Source: Vitellaria paradoxa (lineage: Eukaryota > Streptophyta > Magnoliopsida > Ericales > Sapotaceae). From it: a DNA stretch of 64,000 nt. The translations under genes and the position numbers were made by a program. The stretch's first letter is position 1; each line of letters starts with the position of its first letter. Under the pieces are notes generated by a model that was given only the letters and a program-made list of their open reading frames with translations, had not been told where the DNA came from and searched no databases. The stretch is taken from positions 38,666,862-38,730,861 of the forward strand of contig CM034233.1 of the NCBI GenBank assembly GCA_019916065.1. Reading direction: 5' to 3'. Shown piece after piece: positions 37,201 to 49,099 of this stretch.

Positions 37201-40191
37201 TGAATCAGTGGAGACCATCTGTTGAGTCTTTAGAGCTGCCCATAGCCAAGCCTCTGTCATTTTTGGACCAGCCACCAAAACCTGAGAGAAAACCCTTTGC
37301 CAAGTGACTTGAAGTATGTATTTTTGGGTGAGGGAGAGTCCTATCCAGCTGTCATTTCATCTCAGCTGAGTTTGGACCAAGAAAATAGACTTGTGGAAGT
37401 CTTGAGGAAGCATAGAGGAGCTTTGGGCTGGACTATAGCAGATCTGCAGGGAATAAGTCCATTGATTTGCACTCATAGAATATTTTTGGAGGATGAGGCC
37501 AAGCCTATTAGGCAAATGCAAAGGAGACTCAACCCCAACATGAAAGAGGTTGTTAGAGGGGAGGTAATCAAGCTTTTGGATGCTGGAATTATCTACCCCA
37601 TCTCAGATTCTAAGTGGGTGAGTCCAACTCAGGTAGTGCCTAAGAAATCTGGAGTGACTGTGATTAAGAATGAAAAAGAGGAATTAGTTCCAATGCGCAT
37701 CCAAACAGGATGGCGCATGTGCATAGATTATAGAAAGTTGAATGCAGTCACAAGGAAAGATCACTTCCCTCTTCCATTCCTAGATCAGGTATTGGAAAGA
37801 GTGGCAGGGCATGCATTTTACTGTTTCTTGGATGGTTACTCTGGGTATAATCAGATTGAGATTGCATTGGAGGATCAGGAAAAGACCACATTCACTTGCC
37901 CATTTGGCACATTTGCATATAGGCGTATGCCTTTTGGTCTTTGCAATGCTCCTGCAACATTTCAGAGATGTATGATGAGTCTGTTTAGTGATTTTGTAGA
38001 GAGATTCCTTGAAGTTTTTATGGATGACTTTTCAGTATATGGCAGTGACTTTGATACATGTTTGGGAAACTTAGAGAAGGTTTTGATTAGATGTGAGGAG
38101 AAAAACTTGGTTTTGAATTGGGAAAAATGCCACTTTATGGTAACTCATGGAATTGTCCTTGGCCACATAGTGTCTTCTAGGGGGATAGAAGTAGACAAAG
38201 CTAAAGTGGAAATTATTCAAAAACTTCCTACCCCTAGATGTGTTAAGGATATCAGATCATTTCTTGGCCATGCTGGGTTTTATAGAAGGTTTATTGCATC
38301 ATTCAGTGCCATTGCTAGACCTTTGTGCAACCTTCTATCCCAGGATGTTCCCTTTGATTGGACACCAGAGTGTCAGGCCTCATTTGATAGACTTAAGAGT
38401 TTGCTCACCTCAGCTCCCATTATGCAGCCACCAGACTGGACTTTACCATTTGAGATCATGTGTGATGCTAGTGATTGTGCCATTGGTGCAGTGCTAGGAC
38501 AGAGGAGGGATAGGAGACCACATGTGTTGTACTATGCTAGCAAAACCCTTAGTGAAGCACAAAGGAATTACACTACTACTGAGAAGGAGTTGCTAGCAGT
38601 AGTATATGCCTTGGACAAGTTCAGATCATACCTGGTAGGTTCCCATGTCATAGTATACACTGACCATGCTGCTTTGAAGTATCTCTTGACCAAACCTGAT
38701 GCTAAGCCTAGACTTATTAGATGGATTCTTCTGCTTCAAGAATTTGATTTAGAAATCAAGGACAAAAAGGGAGTTGAAAATGTAGTTGCTGATCACCTTT
38801 CTAGACTCCCACATCAGGATTTAGCATCTTTTGATTCTCCCATCAATGAGACATTCCCTGATGAGCAGTTGTTCCACATAGACTCTTCTGAGGTACCTTG
38901 GTTTGCAGATATAGCCAACTACCTAGCTTCAGGTATTGTGCCTTCTCACTGGACCATGCTGGATAGAAGGAAGTTCTTTAGGAATGTGAGACACTTTTTC
39001 TGGGATGACCCTTATTTGTTTAAGTATTGCTCAGATCAAGTCATAAGGAGATGCATACCCGAGAGTGAAGTCCAGAGTGTCATTAGTTTTTGTCATACTC
39101 TTGCATGTGGAGGTCATTTTTCAGCTAGGAAGACAGTGGCAAAGATTTTACAGAGTGGATTGTTTTGGCCTACCATGTTTAGGGATGTGCATGCCTTTTG
39201 TGTTGCTTGTGATAGGTGTCAAAGGCTTGGTAAGATCACTAGGAGAAACATGATGCCACTTCACCCCATTTATGTGCTTGATATCTTTGATTGTTGGGGT
39301 ATGGATTTTATGGGACCATTTGTGAATTCATTTGGCAATGAGTATATCTTAGTGGCAGTGGATTATGTTTCAAAGTGGATAGAAGCCATACCAACTAGGA
39401 CCAATGACCACAAGGTAGTGATAAAATTTTTGAAGGAAAATGTGTTTTCAAGATTTGGAATGCCAAAGGCCATGATAAGTGATAGGGGAACACATTTTTG
39501 CAATAGACATGTTGGTCTTTTGATGAAGAAGTATGGGGTGTTACACAAGGTTGGAACATCTTACCACCCCCAAACAAGTGGACAAGCTGAATTAGCCAAT
39601 AGAGAGATCAAAAGAATCATTGAAAAAACAGTGAATCCCACAAGGAAAGATTGGTCTTTGAAATTGGTTGATGCACTTTGGGCTTATAGGACTGCCTACA
39701 AGACTATCCTAGGCATGTCTCCTTATAGGTTAGTGTATGGAAAAGCTTGTCATCTTCCTGTGGAACTTGAACACAAGGCCTTTTGGGCAGTGAGACATTT
39801 TAATGAGAGCATCACTGAATCTGGTTTTCAAAGAAAATTGCAACTAAATGAGCTTGAGGAGATTAGGAATGATGCATATGAGAATGCTAAGATCACCAAG
39901 GATAGAGTGAAGAAATGGCATGATACACATATCCTCAAAAGAGAGTTGTTTGTGGGTCAAAAGGTTTTGTTGTATGACTCAAGGTTACACTTGTTTCCCG
40001 GGAAATTGAAGTCCAGATGGAGTGGTCCATATGTGATTCAGAACATCACTGAGTTTGGGGCTGTTGACATTCAAAATCCAACCTCCAAGAATGTTTTTAG
40101 AGTGAATGGACAGAGATTGAAAGAGTATCATGAGAATTTTGTTGCTGAAGTAGAGAGTTGGGATCTTGAAGATCCCCCAAATTCTATTTGA
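34268..40191 (+). pseudogene. Unit D gag-pol polyprotein with three frameshifts
   Basis: Gag, the zinc knuckle and the linker are open from ATG 34268 to a stop at 36098-36100, caused by loss of one G near 36075. The frame then resumes through the rest of the linker and the protease (about 36097-37200). It is lost again by a one-base deletion near 37195 and restored by a one-base gain near 37292. RT, RNase H and complete integrase, including the GPY motif, are open from there to 40191. Every catalytic motif seen in unit C is present. Three single-base indels are the only inactivating changes I found, so this unit is either very recently dead or intact with consensus errors. Confidence 0.9.
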
Positions 40192-41291
40192 ATGAAGGAA
40201 GAATTCTGATTTTGTATCATAGTAGTGTAGGTTCTGTTATGCTTTTGATTTTCTGTTTTCTTTTGTTTTTGTAAAAAAAAAAAAAAAAGAGGTTGTATAT
40301 GGTTATTGCTAACCTTCAGTTTTCAGCCGCAAGTAGTACTCAACTGAGGAAGTGAAGAATCTGCTTGATGAAAAGAATCTAGTCAAATCTGATGTAAAGA
40401 ATCTAGTCAAATCTGATGTGATCAGTTGCAATTGCAACTGCAGCTGTGATCATGCAGTAGCTGGACTAAATGCCTTGCCACTGCTGAAATTTGAGCTTGA
40501 AACAAGTTGGTGGGGAATTGGTCACAGCAGCTGACTATCAGCTTTCATTTCTTGGTAATAAGTTGAATTTTCATTCACAATCTTCAGGTATGTTACTTCA
40601 CCAACCTTTCTTTAACTTGCTGGTTTAATACATTGAGGACAATGCATGATTTTAGTTGGGGGGGACACAATCTGAGTTTGTGGATGTGAATAGTATTTTT
40701 ACTGCAATTTGCTGAATTGAGTGATTGGATATGATCAGAATGTTTTGAATATGATTTGGAATTGCTTGAATTGAATTAAGATCATGCTTATGTCAGTTTG
40801 AGTTTGCATATGTTGAAAATTGAAAAAAAAATTTTTGAAAATTTGGAAAAATTGCAAAACTTCTTCTTGAATTAGTTATTTCTTTTGAAATAATTTTCGA
40901 ATCCTAGCTGTTGGCAAAACTTAATTTGAGTATTCTTAAGAAGTGGGGGAAGAATTTCTGGTTTTCTGGACACTGGAATTGCAAATTGCTGATAACCTGT
41001 ATTCGAATATGGGTCTGGGTATTCGAATATGATGTCGGTTTTAAATCCTGTATATACCCGTGAGTGGCCCCATTCAAGGTCCTGTTCTATTCGAATACGA
41101 GCCCTGGTGCCCACAACCCTGGAACCTTCACCATTCCACATCTTCTTCCAGTCTTTTACTTTCAGATTATCTGAGTGAGATTTTGAGTTGACATTGAAAG
41201 GAAGATTCAGATACAGAGCTGCGATTGAAGAAGCTAGGGTTTACAGCTTTGGAGAATTTCTGATAAAGGGTGGAGAATCAATTGAAGCAAG
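40192..41291 (+). other. Unit D pol-to-ORF2 spacer
   Basis: 16-A run (40273-40288), 24-bp direct duplication (40372-40395 and 40396-40419), 18-bp palindrome (40423-40440), second PPT-like tract (40653-40664), ATTCGAAT at 41001, 41021 and 41089. No conserved ORF. Confidence 0.7.
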
Positions 41292-42676
41292 ATGCCACCA
41301 AAGAGGATGAAGAAGATGGCTTACAAAGGTAAGGCTAAAAGAAGGAGCATGAGGATTTTGAGCCAACATGGTAAGGGTTCTTCACTTGTTGTTCAGGAAC
41401 TCATAACATATGAACTGTCATCTTCTAAATCAGACCGTAGGTCCTCCTCTAGAACAGAATCATTCCATTCTGTAGGTAATGAGAGTTTGAGTGAGAGACA
41501 TGATGATCATGTCTCTAATGTTGAAAAGGAAAACTCTGATTGGAGTTCCTGAGAATGTGCCTACTAAGGAACACACTGACTGCTACTGAGCATGAGGTCC
41601 ACACCTCTGAAAAGGTTCCTGAGGATGAACCTGAAGCACAATCTGACCATGATCTGTTTGATGAGGGTTCTTTTGATAACTTGAGGTTTTCCAACAAAGC
41701 TTCAAAGCTGAAATATGATGAGAATTACAGCAAGAGAGCTGTGTTGAGTGAAAGAGGAATTAAATTGGAGGATTACAATGAACCACCCTATGAATTGTTA
41801 GAATTATTTGAGAAAAGGGGCTGGGCACATTGGGTTACAACAAGTAGGAGGGCTGTGGTACCATATGTGAGAGAGTTTTACTTCAAATGCTGAAGTGGGC
41901 ATGATTCATGGGAGACCTGAGATAAACTCTAAGGTTAGAGGGAAGAGAATTAGTTTGAATCTTGAGAAGATTTCTTTCATAGGTCACTTGCCTGTTGAAA
42001 GAATACCCGAATCCACACCTAAACAAAAAGCACGATGGGAGAAGCAATTGCATAAGGACAATTTGGCTAGGCTCTTCACAGCCAACCCTCAAGCTCAATG
42101 GACCACTGCTAGGATGTCCAAGTCAGGAATTACTCCCAAAAGTAATATCCTTCACATGCTAGTCTGTTCTTTATTTCTGCCCCATGCTTACAAGTCAACC
42201 ATCACTCTTGAACAAGCCATGATTATGGGAAAGATTGTTGTTAGGCATTCCCATGGATTTACCTTACCACATTTGGTTGGTTATTTCTCATGTGGTAGAG
42301 AAACCAGAATCCACTGCTGGGCTGCCTTTTGGAGGTTTAATTACAGAGATAATTCAGCACTTTTTGGGAATAGAGGAAGAGGTAGGAATGGCCATTGTGA
42401 AAGCTGCTCCTTTGATAGACAAGATATCTATGAATCGAAGTCGAGGACAATTGAAGAAGGCTGCTCCACCTGCAGTTGAGAACAACCAGCAGCAGCCAGC
42501 AGAGGAGGAGGCAACTGAAGCAGTCCCCTATGAGCACAGAGGAGAAGTTGACATTAATCCAGAAAAATCAAGAAGTACTGATGAGGGAAGTGAGTGAGCT
42601 GAGACAGGGGCAGCAGAAGCTTATTCGAATGGTGGAGAGCATATTCGAATGGAGTCAAGAAGGGAGAAATGCTTAA
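41292..42676 (+). pseudogene. Unit D second ORF, five +1 insertions
   Basis: The sequence is 1,385 bp against 1,380 in units B and C. The excess is exactly five single-base insertions, near 41539, 41575, 41882, 42234 and 42527. The first three together restore the frame, so the central core (41895 to about 42233) reads correctly, and the last two break it again. The basic N-terminus and the C-terminal heptad segment are still recognisable in their own frames. Five insertions and no deletions in one gene, while flanking sequence is nearly identical to unit C, is an odd pattern for ordinary decay. Confidence 0.87.
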
Positions 42677-44385
42677 TTTCAGTACTTCAGCCATGATCCA
42701 GACTCTTTTGTCCTTGAAACCAGATTTTTGACAGCAAATCTTCAGAATATTTCAAATATGTTTTGTCAACAATAGGATTTGGATTAATGTTCCTGCTGTT
42801 TGTTTCTTTTGATTAGGTTTAAGTTGTTTTGTTTTACTTTTGCTACCTATGACTTTGAACTTACAACTTGGAATGAATGAAATTTCTGTTTTCTTGGAAT
42901 TAGTGATGTCATTTGCATAAATTGGATTGAGCTGAGTTGAAGTATGGAATTTTAAGAGTTGTTGTGATTGCCATGTGTTTTTAAGTTGAAAAGTGTGTGA
43001 ATGGATTTAGTTTGAGGATTGTTGATCTAACATTTGTCTTGAGGAATGAATTTATGAATGAATAATGTGTTTTATGGATTTCTAGATATAGTGGAGACTT
43101 AAAACCTGAAGTGAGATATTTGAGCCTTAAACTTTGTTCATGAGAGACTTCATTTACTCTAAGGGCTTTCCAAAAGCTCAAGCTTTTTGCACTTCAAATT
43201 CCTTCAATAACTCCACTTATACTATTTTGCTTTGGGTGTTTGTGAAGTGATGGAATGAATGGAACTAGACTTCTGATTCTTACTTTTTATGGTTGAATGA
43301 AATGAAACCAAGGAAATGATATTAGGCCATTTTTCTTATCATTTGAGCTTAAAAAATTTCCTTTTCTTTGATGAACATCATCCTTGGAGCCAAGTTTGAG
43401 CTTTATTAGAGCATTCATACTTCTTTATTCTTACCACATCATACCCTTAACCATTATGAATGCTCTTTAGCCTTCCCTAACAGATTGGAATACACTGAAA
43501 ATATTAAGGAAGAGAAATGAACAACATTTTGGGATTTGGAGGTGAGAAGAAAGAAAAATGAATGGAATGAGGAAAAAGGAATTGTTAAGGGAAATTGTTG
43601 ATAAAAAGAAAATCAAAAAGGTGGAAACTGTTTTAATTTTGAAGTACATTCACTTGAGGTCAATTTCTAAAAAAAAAAAAAAACAATATAAATGAATTGG
43701 AGAAGGGTGGAAGAAAGTTTATTTCAGTGTTCCAAATCAGTTTTTGAATTCCTTATCCTTTCCTTCTATTACCTTATTAAACCTCATGGCCCCATTACAA
43801 CCCATTGCAAGTCCTAATTGATCTTTGGAAGAATTTTCATTCAATTGTGAAATTTAGGAATTAGGGAATCATGGTGAAAATTCTGAAATTACTTTGCTAC
43901 ATCATTCCTTCATGGAGTTATGCCAAGTCTAATTCTTTCTTGAATACATCGTTTTTGACTTGTTGATGCCACCTTCTAGAATTTGATGAACATTTACTCT
44001 TAATAGGGGCATCTTGAGTGAAACCTTGTGTGCTCTATTTTCTTTGGAGTGAATTCCAAGGTGAGATTTGAAGTCAAAACTTGGGAATGAAATGGAATGC
44101 AAAGTTCAGAATTAAATGAAGTTCTAAAGATGTATGTTAAGATTGATAGAGTTAAAAGCTGCTATTCATTCACATTCATTTCACACATTTGGCAAGTTTC
44201 ACATCTCTTATAAAATTTTAAATTTTAAACTTTGCTTATGAAAATTTTTGCTCATGGTGTTGACTAATTCCATATGAATAGCTGAAATATCATTCAAATT
44301 GAAATGAAATTAATGCTTTTGGATTTCTCTCCTATTTCTTCTATTAGAAGCATTACTAGGGACTAGTAATGTTGTAGTTGGGGGG
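42677..44385 (+). other. Unit D 3' non-coding tail
   Basis: Non-coding tail as in the other units. It shares some variants with unit A (CTCATGGCCCC near 43786) that B and C lack. No supported ORF. Confidence 0.75.
44375..44385 (+). promoter_or_regulatory. Polypurine tract, unit D
   Basis: TAGTTGGGGGG directly before LTR4. Confidence 0.85.
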
Positions 44386-45911
44386 TGTGTGATTGGACAT
44401 CAATTGTTACATATTTATACATTCAAATTACACTTGCACACATCATAAAAAGATATAAAATCTATGTTTTGTGCAGATTTCATCTCCATATCTCCAAAGT
44501 GGAATATGTGTTGATTTCCATCACAAAAACAAGAAATTAAGCTACATTGAGGATGTTGAGAAGAAAGCATGCTGCACAACACATCAAAGGATTGAAGCTA
44601 TTTCAGAAGAAGAAGAAAATTCAGTTGAAATCAATGCAAAGAGATCAGAATCACTATTCTGGAAATTTCTGCAGCAGAGGATCATATTCGAATATGGTTT
44701 TACTGTATTCGAATATAAGCTTCTTCACAGCAACGAATTCCATGTGACCCCAACTTCCCCATGTGATGTAACCTGCAATCCAGGGAGGGCAAATCAGGAA
44801 AAAAAAAGATATAGGAGAGAGAAGGAGCCATCATGAGGACAACATTCGGTTAGAGGAGAGAGAAAGAGAGGAGAGAGAAGGAAGAGAGAAGTGGAGTAGA
44901 GACACAAAAAGAAAACAGAAAAAAAATCCGGAAAGGAGATTCAGATTTCGTAGAGAGAGTTTTGGAGAGAAATTCATTGAGAGTTCATAGTTTTACATGG
45001 GAATTTCAATTCGGCATTAGAGTTTTTGAGATTTACATTTTGAATTCATTCCAATTTCTGTAATCAGATTTTCAGTTCTAAATCCATTTAACTTTCAATT
45101 TCAGATTGTAATGTCTTCCAATCAGATTTCCACTTCTGTTTTTCTTCTTTTTAACATGCTCGGCTAAGTCTTCTTGGGCCAAGGCAAGGGTAATACCTTC
45201 CAATGAATCTCAAGTGGCCGAACTTCATGGATTTACTTTGAGTTCTTATGGTTATCAAGTCAATTTGCAGCTGGGTGTCTTAGAACTCATTGATTCAAGA
45301 CCCGATTAATCCAACTTTGTATATCCTATTGATGAGTTCATAGGTGTTGCTTAACTTAGAACTCTCATGACATTGTTGTATGTGGGTTGCTAGAATTAGA
45401 ACTCCTATTGTCCTTAAAATAGGTTATGCACATTGAGTGTTTAATCCATGGTTTGTTTCAATTGAAATTAATTTTCTCAAAAATCAGTACAAATTGATTT
45501 GGTAATTTATAAACTCTTGGCACTTGAAATTCATTCGGATTGGTATTAAACTTGTCTTGCTCAACTTTTTTTATCACTTAATCTTTTAGTTTAAATTCAC
45601 TTTGCTTTTGGAAAATTAGTTCAAAACCATCAACCAACCAAATCAGATTTTAATTTTCTATTTCACATTTTTCTGTGAGTTGTGTTTTGCCAAATTAATC
45701 TCCATTAGAGTCATTCACTTCATTACTCCCTAGATCCCTGTGGAAATGACCTGGGACTTACCAGTTATTTTGTGCTTCAACCACACCTTGCACTTGGGGG
45801 AAAACTTGTCTTGATTTACCTCACTTAACATTTTCTTTAAATTTGAATTTATAATCTGAATTTTTATTTGAGCTTTTATCTTGGAGTGAGGTAATTAAAC
45901 AAGAACAAGCA
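44386..45911 (+). repeat. LTR4, right terminal LTR of the array, 1,526 bp
   Basis: Ends AAGAACAAGCA at 45911, then leaves homology with the other copies (no PBS), so it is the terminal 3' LTR. ATTCGAAT occurs at 44686 and 44707. It is most similar to LTR2 at diagnostic sites. The first flanking bases TCAAA (45912-45916) are the candidate right copy of a 5-bp target-site duplication. Confidence 0.94.
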
Positions 45912-48900
45912 TCAAACAACTAAGTCCACACTCATATCAAATTAGTCAAACCAAAATGTCATGCTAAACCACCTTTTAATACATAATGAATAAAATAAAT
46001 TTTTAAAGGTCATCACAATTTACAGCCTCAATGCATGTTGCTTGCTTATTCCAAGCATAAGAGTCAAGTGTAACAAAATAACTGGTTAAGTTGAGGGGTT
46101 GAGTCCACAGGGAGTTAAATTAAAAATTTGATTTTAAGTGATTACTTGATGACTTAGGGTGATACTTGATATTAGGTTAATTTTAAGCACCTAGGTGGTT
46201 AAGAAAAAAAGGAAAATCTAATCTGTTTGTTTTCCTTTGAGTTGCTTTGTATTGCTTAGGACAATTAAATTAAATACAAGTATTAAAGTGCAATATTTAA
46301 AGACATTGAAATAAAACTGGTATTTAAAGTGCAGTATTAAAAGTATGGTAATGTAAAAATTATACTTAAACATGGTATTGAAAGTACTGGGAATTTAAAA
46401 GAATTTCACCCTAAACCAATTCCAATGATAATATATTGGTGGGGAAGTTTAAGAATACTACTTATCACGATCTAATTATCTATCTCTGGTAGTAATAGGC
46501 TAAAAGATTTAGCAATATAGTTTAATGTGATAAAAGTCTGCACTATGTTAGGATTGGACATGAGAAGCTCATCCTAACAAGACATGAAATTGGAATTACG
46601 AATTTCATGTAATGGAGTTCATGAATCACCTATCCAATTATAACATTATTAAGGGATCCTTGACCTTAATCTGCAAGTGCACAAGTCGTGTGTAGGTAAC
46701 AAATTTAAATTTATAATAATGGTAGAGTACTAGCCATTCTTTTCATAGGGTGGGATGAGTTAAAAACACTAGACTTATTCTCTTAGTTAGTAGGTGAACC
46801 TAACTTAACCCAACTAGATTTGGATTTAGGGAATGCTCAGATATGATTTGAGTTGAGAATGGTGGTGTGAAGGAATCAGAAAATTAAATTAAGACATTAG
46901 AAATAAAATTATTAAAGTATCTAGATCACAAACTGAATCTAGCAATGGTTATGTCAAACACATTTATGATTCAACCTGGCAATGGCATATGCATTGTTAG
47001 GTTGGATGATATTCTTTAAAGAACTATTTGTGGAAAACTCAAAATAAGTGGAGGCTTTGAAAATAGTTTGAATCGAACATCTAATGTGCAAGACTATAAA
47101 CTCGTAATCAAGTTTCAATTATAACACAGATGGTCTATTTCATAAGAAAACCTAATTTGGGGCTTTAGAAAATAGTTTCCAAATTGCTGAGATATTAAAT
47201 CAAACACCTAGTGTGCACGAGTATAAACTCATAACCAAGCTTTGATTATAACATGGGTGACTTGATTCTGTAAGAATCCTAGCTTACTAAGAAATTCCAA
47301 TTAAGAAAAATGAAGATATTTCTTTGAGAACCATTTTCGTTTGAATTAATCACTCTATCACCACCTTCAATGGCTTAAAGCCAAGAAGGGAGTTAAACTA
47401 CCTACATAATGGAAACAAACATCAACCACATAAAGAAATACATTAATGAAAAAATAAAATGCCACATAGTAAATTCAACAAGATAGCAAAACAAGTTAAA
47501 TAAGAAATTGCATTAACTTACAATAATGAAAAGTAGCAACCTTAAAGGAGAACTTGAAACTTCTACCCTAATCTAATCTAAACTATTTGGTGGATCGCTT
47601 ACTACTAGGTTGGATCGGATGTCAACCTGTGGAGGCACCATTTGTGACTATTGGACAAATTTCTCCTTTTGTTTTCTTCTTGTTCTTTGCCATAACGCCC
47701 ATTTCGGGACGAGTTGGAAGAGGAATTCAAAATTCTTACACGGATGAGACTGATCACACCTGATCAGTGAAAAATTCTGACACCAATCATTTACAAGTAA
47801 GTATTACACCAACCCAATTACGGCAGCTTTTCATTATTGGAAGGATACACGCTATTTCGGAGGTAACTTTTCAAAGATATATTGAACCATTAGCGCTAAA
47901 TAGGGCGTCGGTGGGCTTTTCAAAAAGACTATTGGATAGGGTCGATCAGCTTTGTTCAGAATTGAGCGGGGGAGGGAAGCCAAGTTCCTTTCCTTTCAAG
48001 ATGGTAAAATGTGAGAAGAAAACTGAAGAGAGAAGGAGCTGATGAGGAGAAGAGAAAGAGCCATGTGCCCTTCAATTTATAATAGCATACAACACAAGGC
48101 AAAAGTTGGGAAATATAATATAAGAAGATAAAAAGTCAACATATCGAACAAGTAGGCTGGGCACTTAAGCATGGCTATCGATGCACCTGGGGTTCATTTC
48201 CTTCCCATCTATACAGCCAAAGGGTGCCACGCATACGCCTAGAGTAATGCACACAATGTGCTTGTGAAAATGCCTCGGTGACCATCAAAACAGTTCCCAA
48301 AATCCATGCTTTGTGTGCGCTTGGGTTGTTTACCAGATGGGGTACTCGTGCTTGCCCATGCACCAAAGGTCCATCAGGCGTGTGCTCGAGTTGGTCATCC
48401 TTGGTCCCCATATTGCATCTTCTTGAATTTTGCTCACTAGGTGGTTTAATCTCCAAAGTTTTCCAAAAAATCCCACAAACTCATATAAAGACTAGTTAAT
48501 TCAAAATGATAACAAAACCATGGGAATTAGTTAGTGATATGCACGAATTAGGATGCGAAATGAGGTGTAAATAAACAATAATTGAGCACAGTCGCACCCC
48601 CAACCTAGACATTAGTAGTCCCTAGCGATGGAAAGAACTGCATTCTAAGGGTTCAAATCAATGTGCAAAATACATCTCCAACTAGCAACCTATTTATTAA
48701 AATTAATAACAAAATCAAGTTAAACTAAAACAATGTCTATTTCGATGGGAAACACACGACCACACTTAGCGCACGAGGCAAGCCTTTTAAACCTATATGC
48801 TCCCCCTAGTGGATGAGGAAGGTCTCGTGAGGGTTTGTAGTGATGCTACCCATAAACATCAAGGGAATGGAGTCATGAATGTACAAATCAATCAAGCTCG

Positions 48901-49080
48901 ACAATGGTTCAAGTTCAACATCTAACAAGTTATAAAGTTCAAGAATCGCATATGTAAGGTTTAAATTTTAGGTATATGAAAATTGTGAGTCATTAAATGT
49001 ATAATATTTGTAAATTTTCTTATTGAGTCTTATGTTGATCAAGTTGTTCCTCAGTGCAAAAATTAAAATGGAAAATTAAC
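45912..49080. other. AT-rich flank without recognisable gene
   Basis: About 3.2 kb with no supported coding sequence. It holds a TGAGTCCACAGGGAG sequence near 46100 of a type often seen in non-coding ends of plant LTR elements, and an imperfect direct repeat of ~100 bp with ~125-bp spacing (about 47085 and 47210). A 91-codon open stretch at 47767-48042 has no features I recognise. It is probably old repeat DNA, but I cannot name the family. Confidence 0.4.
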
Positions 49081-49099
49081 TTAAACCAAGATTTTTATG

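Larger units (their letters stand above)
1..45911 (+). mobile_element. Tandem Athila-type Ty3/gypsy array with shared LTRs (at least 3.7 units)
   Basis: Four ~1,525-bp direct repeats (LTR1-LTR4) alternate with nearly identical ~10.45-kb internal regions, so each junction between units holds one LTR instead of two. The second ORF starts at 5333, 17297, 29295 and 41292, giving periods of 11,964, 11,998 and 11,997 bp. Each LTR begins TGTGTGATTGG and ends ACAAGCA. The first three are followed after 8 bp by a tRNA-Asp PBS. LTR4 runs straight into unrelated sequence at 45912, so this is the right end of the array. The left end lies outside the window. Family assignment to Athila rests on the tRNA-Asp PBS, the DLGA protease, the integrase type and an extra ORF between pol and the 3' LTR. 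The shared LTRs argue against independent nested insertions and fit LTR-LTR unequal recombination, or possibly insertion of a concatemer. Confidence 0.95.

Noticed and set aside
47767..48042. 91-codon open frame left of the copia fragment
   Set aside because: No recognisable domain, no context and ordinary length for chance. Noted in the flank description only.
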